The position numbers and the translations under genes are program-made. This document shows positions 36,605 to 45,356 of a stretch of 64,000 bases of DNA, one piece after another. The stretch is from Aequitasia sp047973235 (GTDB lineage Bacteria > Bacillota > Clostridia > Lachnospirales > Lachnospiraceae), in assembly GCA_047973235.1 (NCBI GenBank), contig JBKEBP010000029.1, positions 1-64,000 of the forward strand, written 5' to 3'. The notes below the pieces were generated by a model. That model searched no databases and was not told the DNA's origin. It was given only the letters and a program-made list of their open reading frames with translations. Each line of letters starts with the position of its first letter. Position 1 is the stretch's first letter.

Positions 36605-37735
36605 ATGAACTCAAAAAAGATTAATATTTGTATTATCGGCACCGGCCCTTTCGCACGTCCATTCATTCGTTGTTACCAAAGGCACCCTTATGTTGGCGAT
36701 GTCTCCATATGCAGCAGAAATAAGAAACGCTTGGACGAGCGCGCCGATATGCTTAACATCCCTACTTCTCTACGTTTTACCAGTTATGAACATGTCCTTA
36801 AAGACCCTAATATCGACGCCGTTCATATCCTTACTCCAACATTCGAACATGCCAAGCAGGAATTATTGGCATTAAAAGCAGGAAAGCATGTGGCAACAGC
36901 TGTCTCTATGGGTGAAACACTGGAAGAACTGCAATCCATCGTAAATGAAAAACGTAAATCGGGTAAAACTTTCATGTTAATGGAAACTTCTGCTTACTCT
37001 AGAGATATTCTAAAGGCAAAGAAAATGATTAAAAACGGGGAGTTGGGTAGAATACAGTTTATCAGCGGATCTCATATGCAAAACACACACCTTATTAATC
37101 TGGAAGAGCGCTGGAATGGCTATCCGCCAATGTTATACGGCTCTCACGCATGTATTCCACTTTACGCCTTAACTGGAAAACTGGCAGAATCAGTCATTTG
37201 TCTTGGTTCAGGTGATATCGGAAGCGAGCTTACTCAATATTATGGTTGTAAGGATGCTTATCAAACCTGTCTTGTTACGTTAAGAGATAGTGACATAAAA
37301 GGAGAGATTCATCGTACTATGTTCCATGCGCTACGTCAAATGAGGGAGCACTTTGATGTATACGGAAGTCTAAAAAGTTATGAGTGGGAGCAACTACTTG
37401 GCGAAGGCGCCGCTATTTTTACAGATAATGCCAGCGCGCATCGTGAGCAGGCAGAAGATATGACCAACCTTTTACCAGACAGCCTTGTTTATAAAGGGGC
37501 TCTTTCACCTGCTTCATCTTGGCATTTTGCAGATGTTGATACTTTAGAGTATGCCCTTCGCTTAGGTCACAATGGCTCTTATCCACATCTAATCCATGAA
37601 TTTATCAGTGCTATCTTCGAAGAGCGCGACTCATATCTTGATGCAGAAGTCGCCGCAAACATTACTGCGATTGGTATATGCGCTGTTGAATCAGCAAAAC
37701 AAGATGGAGAAAAAATAAAAATTCCAATTTTTTAA
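36605..37735 (+). CDS. Gfo/Idh/MocA-family protein with altered EKP motif
   Basis: A 376-residue Rossmann oxidoreductase-like protein. The start at 36605 follows TTAGGAGGTTCTTCG; earlier in-frame codons have no such site. The dinucleotide motif is IIGTGPFARP near 11-19. Where the family has the catalytic Glu-Lys-Pro, this protein reads GKHVATAVSMGE (93-104), so the usual lysine is missing. It may use another residue or have lost dehydrogenase activity. It is divergent from the importer operon and convergent with an SDR gene. Confidence 0.82.
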   Translation: MNSKKINICIIGTGPFARPFIRCYQRHPYVGDVSICSRNKKRLDERADMLNIPTSLRFTSYEHVLKDPNIDAVHILTPTFEHAKQELLALKAGKHVATAVSMGETLEELQSIVNEKRKSGKTFMLMETSAYSRDILKAKKMIKNGELGRIQFISGSHMQNTHLINLEERWNGYPPMLYGSHACIPLYALTGKLAESVICLGSGDIGSELTQYYGCKDAYQTCLVTLRDSDIKGEIHRTMFHALRQMREHFDVYGSLKSYEWEQLLGEGAAIFTDNASAHREQAEDMTNLLPDSLVYKGALSPASSWHFADVDTLEYALRLGHNGSYPHLIHEFISAIFEERDSYLDAEVAANITAIGICAVESAKQDGEKIKIPIF

Positions 37736-37780
37736 TATAACAGGGGGTGCGGAAAAATTTCCACACCCCCTGTTATATTA
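37733..37780. terminator. Bidirectional terminator hairpin between convergent genes
   Basis: A 17-bp perfect stem (37733-37749 / 37764-37780, core CAGGGGGTG / CACCCCCTG) that includes the stop codon of the plus-strand gene. The loop can pair further (GG...CC). Its flanks are A/T-rich on both sides, and it lies between the convergent Gfo/Idh/MocA and SDR genes. Confidence 0.8.
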
Positions 37781-37806
37781 GTCGGCAAGTTCATCGTCCC
37801 AAAACT

Positions 37807-38580
37807 CTACTCCATCGCCAAAAATCCTCCATCTACTGGAACCGTCACCCCGCTCATGTAATCCGACGCTCTAGAAGCCAAAAATAATACTACTGAGGCA
37901 ATATCTTCCGGCTGTCCCCAGCGTCCCATTGCAATACGTCTAAATATTCTCCAACTTGCTTCCTTGTCAGAAAAAAACTCTTCATTCATTTTGGTCCAGA
38001 TATACCCTGGTGCAATTGCATTTACTTGTATACCTTGCCCAGCCCATTCATTTGAAAACGATTTAGTAAGCTGCATTACACCACCCTTAGATGCCGTGTA
38101 TGCCGGAACCCGCAACCCTGAAATAAAACTTGTCATTGAAGCGAAATTTATAATTTTCCCACTTTTCTGGGGAAGCATCACCCTCGCCGCCATTTGCGAT
38201 AGCTCAAATACCGCATCAAGGTTAATATTCATCACTTTGCGGTATGCTTCATAAGGATAATCAATTGCATCTGCAAGAATCTGTATTCCTGCATTATTCA
38301 CAAGTATGTCCAATTGATTGTTCAATACTGATATCGCTTCTTCAAACGCTTTCTTTCGAGTTTGACTATTTGAAAGTTCTCCGACAACTGCATGAACTTT
38401 TCCCCCAGTTTGCTGCGCTAATTCCCTAGCTGTGTCACCAGTATCCGGATTCATATCTATAATACAAACTTCCGCACCATAATCCGCAAAATATTTTGCT
38501 ACCATATATCCCATACCCTTTTGACCACCAGTGATAATTGCTTTCTTTCCCTCCAGGGAAAACAGATTTAATTTATCCAT
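37807..38580 (-). CDS. Short-chain dehydrogenase/reductase
   Basis: A 257-residue classical SDR. The start at 38580 follows AAAGGAGATGGTAATT. The cofactor motif TGGQKGMG is at 17-24, the structural NNAG in the middle (LVNNAGI), the catalytic Tyr-x3-Lys in PAYTASKGG, and the C-terminus is VDGGFLAME. It resembles gluconate 5-dehydrogenase or KduD-type sugar-acid dehydrogenases. It is divergent from the FadR-type regulator, which may control it. Confidence 0.88.
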   Translation of the reverse strand: MDKLNLFSLEGKKAIITGGQKGMGYMVAKYFADYGAEVCIIDMNPDTGDTARELAQQTGGKVHAVVGELSNSQTRKKAFEEAISVLNNQLDILVNNAGIQILADAIDYPYEAYRKVMNINLDAVFELSQMAARVMLPQKSGKIINFASMTSFISGLRVPAYTASKGGVMQLTKSFSNEWAGQGIQVNAIAPGYIWTKMNEEFFSDKEASWRIFRRIAMGRWGQPEDIASVVLFLASRASDYMSGVTVPVDGGFLAME

Positions 38581-38634
38581 AATTACCATCTCCTTTATAT
38601 TAATCAATATATTTATTTTATTTACCTGAATTAA

Positions 38635-38663
38635 TTGACTTTTAACGTATATTGGTTTAATAT
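38635..38663 (+). promoter_or_regulatory. Promoter of the FadR-type regulator gene
   Basis: TTGACT (38635-38640), exact 17-bp spacer, TAATAT (38658-38663). A GGGAGG ribosome binding site and the start at 38711 follow. Confidence 0.7.
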
Positions 38664-38710
38664 ATTCTATAAATACTTAAACAAATATTTTATATTGGGA
38701 GGAATATATT

Positions 38711-39391
38711 ATGGAAACAATTGTAAGTGAACAAGTCTCTCATGACATTACTAGTTTAATCATCGAATGCATCGAACAGGATAAAAAACTTCCTACTGAA
38801 CAAGAAATGATAAATCAGTTTCAAATCAGCCGTACTGCCTTACGCGAGATACTAAATTCTTATGCTGTAAATGGGATTATCACATCTCAGCAAGGAAGTG
38901 GGCGATACGCACATTATCCGGATTTAGGAATCCAAATCAAGAACGTCTGGTTTCCATTCATCAAGCACAAACCCTCCATGATGCTTGATTTCTTTGAAAT
39001 ACGCAAATGTTTGGAAATATCTTCTCTCCCAGTCGTGATGAACAATCTACGTCCAGACGATCTCCTTCAACTACGCAAGCATGCCAATGCAATGGTCAAA
39101 TGTGCGCGAGAAGGTAAAACCTTCGAGAAGCACGACCGTGATTTTCATTGTGCTCTTTTTGCTTGTACCGGAAACCCTTTATTCACACAGCTTTTAACGG
39201 CCTTTTGGGATGTCTGCGAAAGTGCCTTTACCTGGCCGGAAAACAATGATCTGATGAGTGTTGCGCAGCAGCATGTTGATATCCTGGAGGCCCTCGCCTG
39301 TCAGGATAAGCAAAGGGCTTCCGAACTTTTAGAACAACAATTTATTGAATCACGTAATCAAATTGCCCTTGCTATGGTCAAAATAAAATAG
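38711..39391 (+). CDS. GntR-family regulator, FadR/FCD type
   Basis: A 226-residue regulator. A winged helix-turn-helix lies in about 1-75 (KLPTEQEMINQFQISRTALREIL, with the typical GSGRYAH wing). The FCD ligand-binding domain follows, with the metal-type segment HDRDFHCALF. Relatives respond to sugar acids such as glucuronate or galactonate. It is divergent from the SDR gene and ends 2 bp from the convergent aldolase gene. Likely target: the SDR and the neighbouring catabolic operon (inference). Confidence 0.9.
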   Translation: METIVSEQVSHDITSLIIECIEQDKKLPTEQEMINQFQISRTALREILNSYAVNGIITSQQGSGRYAHYPDLGIQIKNVWFPFIKHKPSMMLDFFEIRKCLEISSLPVVMNNLRPDDLLQLRKHANAMVKCAREGKTFEKHDRDFHCALFACTGNPLFTQLLTAFWDVCESAFTWPENNDLMSVAQQHVDILEALACQDKQRASELLEQQFIESRNQIALAMVKIK

Positions 39392-39393
39392 CT

Positions 39394-40059
39394 TTATTCA
39401 ATATTTAAGTCACGTTTAAAGTCGCCCAGTACCTCTTCAATACTCTCTTCATCAGGGATGTCATTTGCATCTCCAATTACAAAATTAGCAATTGCTGATG
39501 TTTTGCAGCAACTTTCTAAGAATTCCATATAATAGTACGCCTGCTTAATATTGTCTCCCCACGACAATGCACCATGGTTCTGTAATAAGACTACATGATT
39601 TCTATTTACATAAGGTCGCACAGAATCCGGCAATTCATCGGTACCTGGCTTTCCATATTTTGCAGTTTGTATCTCCGTTCCAAAAAGCCCTAACATTTCC
39701 GGAAGCATTCTGGTATTGGGCTGCTTACTGCTACATGCATAAGCTGTAGCAAACGGTGCATGTGTATGGAATACTGCCTTAATTTTTTCATTTTCCTTGA
39801 ACACCCCATAATGAAGTTTTGCCTCCGAAGAGGGGCTCTTCGTCCCCTCTATCATCACATTTCCTTCCAAATCAGTTTTTATCAGCATTTCCTCTGTAAG
39901 CGTTCCTTTGCTTTCGCCGGTGGGTGTAACCCACACTTCATTTAATCCCGTGCGACAAGAAATATTCCCTTCATTACCAGCAACCATTCCTCGCTGATAT
40001 ACAATTTTCCCATATTCGCAAATTAAACTTCTTGCCTCTTCATCACTATAATAATTCAT
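39394..40059 (-). CDS. L-fuculose-phosphate-type class II aldolase
   Basis: A 221-residue single-domain class II aldolase. GNISCR binds phosphate (31-36), Glu79 (SPSSEAKLH) is the catalytic acid, and zinc ligands are His98 and His100 (FHTHAP) and His162 (LQNHGA). The Glu, rather than Asp, at the catalytic position fits FucA-type aldolases more than 4-epimerases. It is the last gene of the operon with kinase, fusion protein and aldehyde dehydrogenase. Expected products are DHAP plus an aldehyde such as lactaldehyde. Confidence 0.88.
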   Translation of the reverse strand: MNYYSDEEARSLICEYGKIVYQRGMVAGNEGNISCRTGLNEVWVTPTGESKGTLTEEMLIKTDLEGNVMIEGTKSPSSEAKLHYGVFKENEKIKAVFHTHAPFATAYACSSKQPNTRMLPEMLGLFGTEIQTAKYGKPGTDELPDSVRPYVNRNHVVLLQNHGALSWGDNIKQAYYYMEFLESCCKTSAIANFVIGDANDIPDEESIEEVLGDFKRDLNIE

Positions 40060-40071
40060 CTCATTCCTACT

Positions 40072-41523
40072 CTATTGCCTTTCTTCAAAGGCATAGCGAA
40101 ATACAATTGACTTCACCTGTGTTACTTCTTCCATTACCTTTGAAAGACTCTCGCGGCTATTTCCACTCATTTTTTTGCCGCCTCCGAAAGGAAGTTCAGC
40201 TGCACGGAAATTACCGGAACCATTAATCGCTATATGCCCTGTTTTCATCTTTTTTGCAGCTTGCAGACAAGTATACTGATTTCTGGAGAATACACCTCCT
40301 CCGAGTCCGTAACAGGAAGCATTAGCAATCTCAATTGCTTCATCAAATGTATCAAATCCAATAATCGGCCATACAGGGCCAAATACTTCCATATCTTTTG
40401 CGATATCCATAACTGGCGTCACATCCATGATAACTGTTGGTGCAAAAAATGCTCCATTTCTGGTTCCACCATAGATTATGTTAGCACCTTGGTCTACCGT
40501 TTTCTTTACCTGTTCTTCCACTGTTTTGGCTGCACGTTCTGCTATCATTGGCCCCATTGTCACCTTGGGATCCATCGGATTACCGATAACCAGTTTCTCT
40601 AAATGTTCTTTTATCAAACGCTCTGCAAATTCTTCTTTAAGTGAATTGTGAATAATAAAGCGCTTAGATCCACTACAGCACTGACGGTTATTTCTAGCCT
40701 GATCGGCCGCTTCTTTGATAGCTAGTTCAATGTCCCCATCTTCAAAAAGCACAAAAGCATCATTTCCACCCAATTCAAACTTATAGTCAGTCAAATGATT
40801 TGCAGCTGTTTTTGCAATACTGATTCCTGCTTCCGTACTTCCTGTAAAGTTTACACACGCAATACGTGAATCATCTACCAGCATATCACCAATCTTTGCC
40901 CCACTACCTGTAATACACTGTGCCACCCCTGCTGGTACACCTGCTTCATGTAGCATCTCATGCAATTTGAGAAGGGTAAGAGGATCATAAGATGGCGCCT
41001 TCACTACAAGGGTATTACCTGCCGCTAATGCTGCAGCTGTCTTAAATGCCCAAATTGCCGGCGGGAAATTGTAAGGTATTATACAAGCCAAAACACCCAA
41101 AGGTTCATGAATTGTAACCTGCAAATCTTTATCATACCCCGGCTCTGTGCCAATCGGCATGGTTGCACCATAATAATGCATAGCCACATCACATGCACCT
41201 CGATAAACATAAGCCACTGAATCAAGTTCCCATACCGCTTCCTCCATTAATGGCTTTCCTGCCTCTTGAGCAAGCAAAGTCCCCAGCTCTAACCTTTTTT
41301 CCATAACCATATCGGCAAACTTTCTCAAAATTACGCACCGTTCCCTAACCGGCAATGATGCCCATTCATCCTGTACTGCCAATGCTCCGTTAACCGCCTC
41401 CGTTACATCTTCCTGTGTCGCCGCAGGCACTGTATCCATCACCTCACCCGTCGCAGGATTTACAACATTTTGCGTCTTATTATCACTAGACTCTACTAAT
41501 TTTCCATTAATAATCATCTTCAT
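40072..41523 (-). CDS. Aldehyde dehydrogenase (lactaldehyde-type by context)
   Basis: A 483-residue ALDH paralogous to the one at 25274-26734. IIPYNFPPAIW holds the catalytic Asn region, FELGGNDAF the Glu and RQCCSGSKRF the Cys; the residue before Gln is Arg instead of the common Gly. It ends with ELPFGGGKKMSG, as does its paralogue. It is placed 12 bp before the fuculose-phosphate-type aldolase gene, so oxidation of the lactaldehyde or glycolaldehyde produced there is the likely role. Confidence 0.88.
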   Translation of the reverse strand: MKMIINGKLVESSDNKTQNVVNPATGEVMDTVPAATQEDVTEAVNGALAVQDEWASLPVRERCVILRKFADMVMEKRLELGTLLAQEAGKPLMEEAVWELDSVAYVYRGACDVAMHYYGATMPIGTEPGYDKDLQVTIHEPLGVLACIIPYNFPPAIWAFKTAAALAAGNTLVVKAPSYDPLTLLKLHEMLHEAGVPAGVAQCITGSGAKIGDMLVDDSRIACVNFTGSTEAGISIAKTAANHLTDYKFELGGNDAFVLFEDGDIELAIKEAADQARNNRQCCSGSKRFIIHNSLKEEFAERLIKEHLEKLVIGNPMDPKVTMGPMIAERAAKTVEEQVKKTVDQGANIIYGGTRNGAFFAPTVIMDVTPVMDIAKDMEVFGPVWPIIGFDTFDEAIEIANASCYGLGGGVFSRNQYTCLQAAKKMKTGHIAINGSGNFRAAELPFGGGKKMSGNSRESLSKVMEEVTQVKSIVFRYAFEERQ

Positions 41524-41536
41524 ATTACTTCTCCTT

Positions 41537-43540
41537 TTACCGTTTGTTTCGGTGTAGCTGTAGATATTCTTGCACTTGCTCCAAACTATTAACTGCTCCC
41601 GTTGCTCCTAACTCACCTATAGCTATTGCTGAGGTTGCCGATCCAAAATACAACGCCTCTTCCATTTCTAGTCCACGGACTAATCCGGATATAAATCCAG
41701 CCATAAAATTATCTCCAGCACCCGTTGTATCTATTACTTTGTCTGCAATAGTAGAAACACGGTAACATTTCTTGACTGTGCTTGCGAAAATCCCCTCCGC
41801 CCCAAGTTTGACAATTACATTTGGCACACCATATTCATGCAGTACAGAAGCGATTTCCTCCGGTGTATCTTTTCCGGTATAATACCTTCCCTCATTGAGA
41901 CTGGGTACGATATAATCTAGCTGTCTTAGCGTCTCTCTTATATCATCTAGTCCCATTTCTTTGCGGTCCATAACCAAATCTGCAATCGTAACTGCACCGA
42001 CTGCTTTTGCCTCAATTAACAGTTCCGACATATCTTCATCTTTTTGTTCTGCCGTATAGAACAAGCTGGCTATTGATAATACTTTTATTCCAGATTTCAT
42101 TTCAATATGATCCGGTCTCTTTAATCTCATTGTTGCCGCAGCATTGTTCTCAACAGCCAGGAAACTTCTCTCACCATCTCTTCCAATCAGCACAACAGCT
42201 GTTGCTGTCGGATATTTCGAGTCAGTGATGATTCCACTCGAATCCACTCCTGCGACTTCACAGCTCCTCTTATAGAACTCACCTGTATAATCTGAACCAA
42301 CGGTTGTAATTAGCATTACTTCATGACCTAGCTTTTTCAACGTAATTGCCTCATTTGTTGCGTCACCACCGGTACGCAACTGAATCCCTTTTATGAACCG
42401 AGTCTGTCCATCAAGTTTTATATCATCAATGCCTTCTGCAAGCAAATCAACGGTTCCCATTCCAATACAAATAATCTCCGGATTCAGCGTGGTCTCCGAT
42501 TCTTCATCTAACTTAATAACAGCCTTTACCATTGTCTGTTTATTATTAATACAATCTTCAAACGCCTGCATCGTATCGTCCAGCGAATATACCGAAGAGA
42601 CAATCCCCTTAACATCGATACGTCCACTAGCAATTGCATCAATCGCAACCGGATATACATTACGATAACGAAAACTTGTCTGGACCGTTATTTCTTTATC
42701 AATTAGTGGTTGCAGTCCAAGGGTTGTTTGTCCTTGAATATTACCCACCTGCATAATTGTCCCACCTCGTTTTACCATATGTATTGCTTGTTCTGCTGTG
42801 GCAGCATTTCCTGCTGTTTCGAATACAAAATCAACCCCAATCCCGCCAGTAAGCTTAAGCACCTCTTCTATAAGATCTTTTTTCTTACTGTTTATGCCGT
42901 GCTCTGCACCAACCTCCAACGCTTTTTCCAGTCGGATATCAAACAGATCACATACAATGATGTTATTAATCCCTTCTGCCTTAAGTGCCATAATAGTATT
43001 CAGTCCAATACAACCTGTGCCAAGCACAGCTGCAGTATTTCCCATCTGAATCCCAGATTTTTGAACAGCATGCACTCCTACAGCTAGGGGTTCTACCAAT
43101 GCCCCCTCCATACTGGAAACATGGTCAGGAAGTTTAAAACAAAGGTCAGCTGGATGCGAAATATAATTTCTCATCGCTCCGTGCTCTCGGGGCGCCGAAA
43201 GGAACTTAATATTCTTGCATAAATTATATTTGCCTTTTCTACACCACTCACATTTTCCACAGGTGATTCCAGGTTCTACTGCCACGCGGTCACCTATCAC
43301 CAGATCCGTAACACCTTCGCCTATCTCGACAACCGTTCCGGCAAATTCATGTCCAAGAATAAAGGGGTAAATATCTGGAAAGGCCGGTTCTCCAATTGAG
43401 TAAATATGCACATCCGAACCGCAAACCCCACAATATTCTACTTTAAGCTTTACATACCCTGCAGGACATCCCGGCATTTCAGTATCTCTAACCTCAATTT
43501 TTCTATTTTTCAATAGAAAGGCCGCACGATTTTTCATCAT
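41537..43540 (-). CDS. Fused zinc polyol dehydrogenase and PfkB-family sugar kinase
   Basis: One 667-residue chain holding two complete enzymes. Residues 1 to about 345 are a medium-chain zinc dehydrogenase: Cys40 (GVCGSD), His64-Glu65, the structural cluster CGKCEWCRKGKYNLC (94-108) and GTGCIG. A short linker (about 345-354) leads into a PfkB/ribokinase domain (355-667) with a GG motif (RTGGDATNEA, 389-398) and the active-site DTTGAGDNF at 604-612, Asp610 being the base. The join is seamless, with no stop or internal ribosome binding site. Inferred function: oxidise a polyol to a ketose and phosphorylate it on the same protein. It is the first gene after its own strong promoter. Confidence 0.9.
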   Translation of the reverse strand: MMKNRAAFLLKNRKIEVRDTEMPGCPAGYVKLKVEYCGVCGSDVHIYSIGEPAFPDIYPFILGHEFAGTVVEIGEGVTDLVIGDRVAVEPGITCGKCEWCRKGKYNLCKNIKFLSAPREHGAMRNYISHPADLCFKLPDHVSSMEGALVEPLAVGVHAVQKSGIQMGNTAAVLGTGCIGLNTIMALKAEGINNIIVCDLFDIRLEKALEVGAEHGINSKKKDLIEEVLKLTGGIGVDFVFETAGNAATAEQAIHMVKRGGTIMQVGNIQGQTTLGLQPLIDKEITVQTSFRYRNVYPVAIDAIASGRIDVKGIVSSVYSLDDTMQAFEDCINNKQTMVKAVIKLDEESETTLNPEIICIGMGTVDLLAEGIDDIKLDGQTRFIKGIQLRTGGDATNEAITLKKLGHEVMLITTVGSDYTGEFYKRSCEVAGVDSSGIITDSKYPTATAVVLIGRDGERSFLAVENNAAATMRLKRPDHIEMKSGIKVLSIASLFYTAEQKDEDMSELLIEAKAVGAVTIADLVMDRKEMGLDDIRETLRQLDYIVPSLNEGRYYTGKDTPEEIASVLHEYGVPNVIVKLGAEGIFASTVKKCYRVSTIADKVIDTTGAGDNFMAGFISGLVRGLEMEEALYFGSATSAIAIGELGATGAVNSLEQVQEYLQLHRNKR

Positions 43541-43561
43541 TATTCCTCCTTAGCTTTATTA

Positions 43562-43578
43562 TAATATTTATAATATTA
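43562..43578. promoter_or_regulatory. Inverted repeat at the fusion-gene transcription start
   Basis: TAATATT-N3-AATATTA, perfect, just downstream of the -10 box on the minus strand, where a repressor would block initiation. AATATT-cored palindromes also occur at the rhamnulokinase promoter, so the divergent ROK regulator may bind both. Confidence 0.55.
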
Positions 43579-43586
43579 TTTATTTT

Positions 43587-43615
43587 ATATTAAATCAAAT
43601 ATATAAAGTTGTCAA
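43587..43615 (-). promoter_or_regulatory. Promoter of the fusion-ALDH-aldolase operon
   Basis: Minus strand: perfect TTGACA (43610-43615), 17-bp spacer, TAATAT (43587-43592), then AAGGAGG before the start of the fusion gene. Confidence 0.85.
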
Positions 43616-43631
43616 TACTCAAACTTCATAT

Positions 43632-45116
43632 TTACTTATCTCTAACGATTTTACAATACCTGCCGTACCCATCTTCCCATAATTCTGTGTCTTGCGGATT
43701 AAAAATCTTAATCTCGAATGACTGTTTTACCACCTCTCGTATATCACAAAACTTTTTTATTTGTCCATCAGCAACGCATTGCAACAGAAGATTTCCAACA
43801 CTTGCTGCTTCTACAGGACCACTATATACCGGTAAGTCGAGAACATTAGCTGCAAACTGGTTTAACATTTCGTTTTGACACCCGCCTCCAACGATTCGTA
43901 ATGCAGTAAACTCCTTACCCATAATTTTGCTCAATTGTTCTTTCGTTAAACGATAACGCATCGCAATGCTTTCATATATACATCTCGCCAATTCTCCCAC
44001 ACTATACGGCACCTTTTGCCCGGTTCTGCGACAATAAGTTTGTATTTTTTTAATCATATTTCCGGCATTATATAATTCCGGTATATCCGTATCTAAAAAG
44101 CTTTCAAATGGTTTTACTACAGATGCTTGTAGCACTACTTCATCCCATGATAAGTTCAAGCCCATATCCTTCCATTCTTTCATGCATTCCTGAATTAACC
44201 ACATTCCGATAATGTTTTTTAAGAGGCGGAATTTTCCATCCACAGTTCCTTCATTTGTAAAGTTCCATTTATTAACATCTTCGTTAATAATAACTTCATC
44301 AATTTCTACACCCATCAATGACCATGTACCACTGGAACAAAACAGTTCATTCGCTTCAAGTGGTGTGGCTGCAACAGCTGAGGCTGTATCGTGAGTACCA
44401 ACATTGACATAATGAAGTCCTCTCGTACTTAACTGTTTTTCAAGCTCCGGCAGCAAGGGAATTCTCTCTTCTCCGGGATAAGAAATTTGCGTAAAAATAC
44501 TGGTGGGCAAACCAATGTCTTCTATCAAGTTATAATCCCAGTCTTTGATTCTGGGATTATAGCACATTGATGTCGTTGCTATTGTATACTCTTCCTTTTT
44601 TACGCCTGTCAGGAAGTAGCCGAGCAAGTCAGGAAGCATCAGCATTTTATCTGCAAACATTAATGCCGGATCCTTCTTTTGTAATCTTTCAAATAATTGA
44701 AAAATTGTATTACCCGGCAAAGTCTGAAGTCCGGTTATATCAAATATCTTTTTTGCCCCAACCCTGCTCACCACTTCTTCTACTGCTTTTCCATCCGTGT
44801 CTCTCATACAGCGAACATTACCAAGTAATTGTCCATTTTTATCAAGTAATCCATAGTCTGTTCCCCATGTATCAATTCCAATGCTACACAAACTGTTTTC
44901 TCCAAGTTCCTTACGAACAACTTTTATAGTACATATAATTTCATGAAACAGACGATAAATATCCCAGAAAAGAACACCATTTTGATTTATATGATAATTC
45001 TCAAATCGATGAACCTCTTTTAACTCAAGCTGATATCCGTCAAAACTTCCTAGTATTCCTCTCCCAGTGCTGGCCCCAAAATCCATAGCAAGGTAGTATT
45101 TTAATTTTTTCTCCAT
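43632..45116 (-). CDS. rhaB: Rhamnulokinase-like FGGY kinase
   Basis: A 494-residue kinase closely resembling RhaB: MDFGASTGRGILG near the N-terminus, SIGIDTWGTDYGLLD at about 78-92, LMLPDLLGYFLTG, THDTASAVAATP with the catalytic Asp, SSGTWSLMG, and VGGGCQNEMLNQFAAN in the last third. It would phosphorylate L-rhamnulose or a similar 6-deoxyketose at C1. No rhamnose isomerase is visible in the window, so the ketose may instead come from the dehydrogenase half of the neighbouring fusion protein. It has its own promoter and faces the ROK regulator. Confidence 0.85.
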   Translation of the reverse strand: MEKKLKYYLAMDFGASTGRGILGSFDGYQLELKEVHRFENYHINQNGVLFWDIYRLFHEIICTIKVVRKELGENSLCSIGIDTWGTDYGLLDKNGQLLGNVRCMRDTDGKAVEEVVSRVGAKKIFDITGLQTLPGNTIFQLFERLQKKDPALMFADKMLMLPDLLGYFLTGVKKEEYTIATTSMCYNPRIKDWDYNLIEDIGLPTSIFTQISYPGEERIPLLPELEKQLSTRGLHYVNVGTHDTASAVAATPLEANELFCSSGTWSLMGVEIDEVIINEDVNKWNFTNEGTVDGKFRLLKNIIGMWLIQECMKEWKDMGLNLSWDEVVLQASVVKPFESFLDTDIPELYNAGNMIKKIQTYCRRTGQKVPYSVGELARCIYESIAMRYRLTKEQLSKIMGKEFTALRIVGGGCQNEMLNQFAANVLDLPVYSGPVEAASVGNLLLQCVADGQIKKFCDIREVVKQSFEIKIFNPQDTELWEDGYGRYCKIVRDK

Positions 45117-45166
45117 TTTATTCCTCCTTAATATTAAAGTCTATTAATCATTCTGCTTTTTCCTTC

Positions 45167-45195
45167 AATATAAACAAGCGTCGGAATAATGTCAA
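45167..45195 (-). promoter_or_regulatory. Promoter of the rhamnulokinase-like gene
   Basis: Minus strand: TTGACA (45190-45195), 17-bp spacer, TATATT (45167-45172). A perfect palindrome overlaps the -35. Confidence 0.85.
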
Positions 45196-45206
45196 TATTA
45201 ATATTG
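45193..45206. promoter_or_regulatory. Palindromic operator candidate
   Basis: CAATATTAATATTG, a 14-bp perfect palindrome overlapping the -35 of the kinase promoter. A shorter palindrome, TTAATATTAA (45128-45137), sits near the kinase ribosome binding site. The shared AATATT core with 43562-43578 suggests a single regulator. Confidence 0.55.
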
Positions 45207-45283
45207 TACTTTTAATAATGTTAATAATATCTATTAAATTTTCACCATACATCTCAAGCACTTTCCTTACCATCTTATAAGTC

Positions 45284-45312
45284 TTGACTTTGGCTTTTGA
45301 TTATTATACTAT
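45284..45312 (+). promoter_or_regulatory. Promoter of the ROK regulator gene
   Basis: TTGACT (45284-45289), 17-bp spacer, TACTAT (45307-45312), 44 nt before the start codon. Confidence 0.7.
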
Positions 45313-45356
45313 TTATAACAACATATAAAATAATTAATTGAGAGGAATGATTAACC

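Noticed and set aside
43632..45116. Full L-rhamnose pathway
   Set aside because: The kinase resembles RhaB, but neither rhamnose isomerase nor rhamnulose-phosphate aldolase is seen in the window, so a rhamnose operon cannot be claimed.
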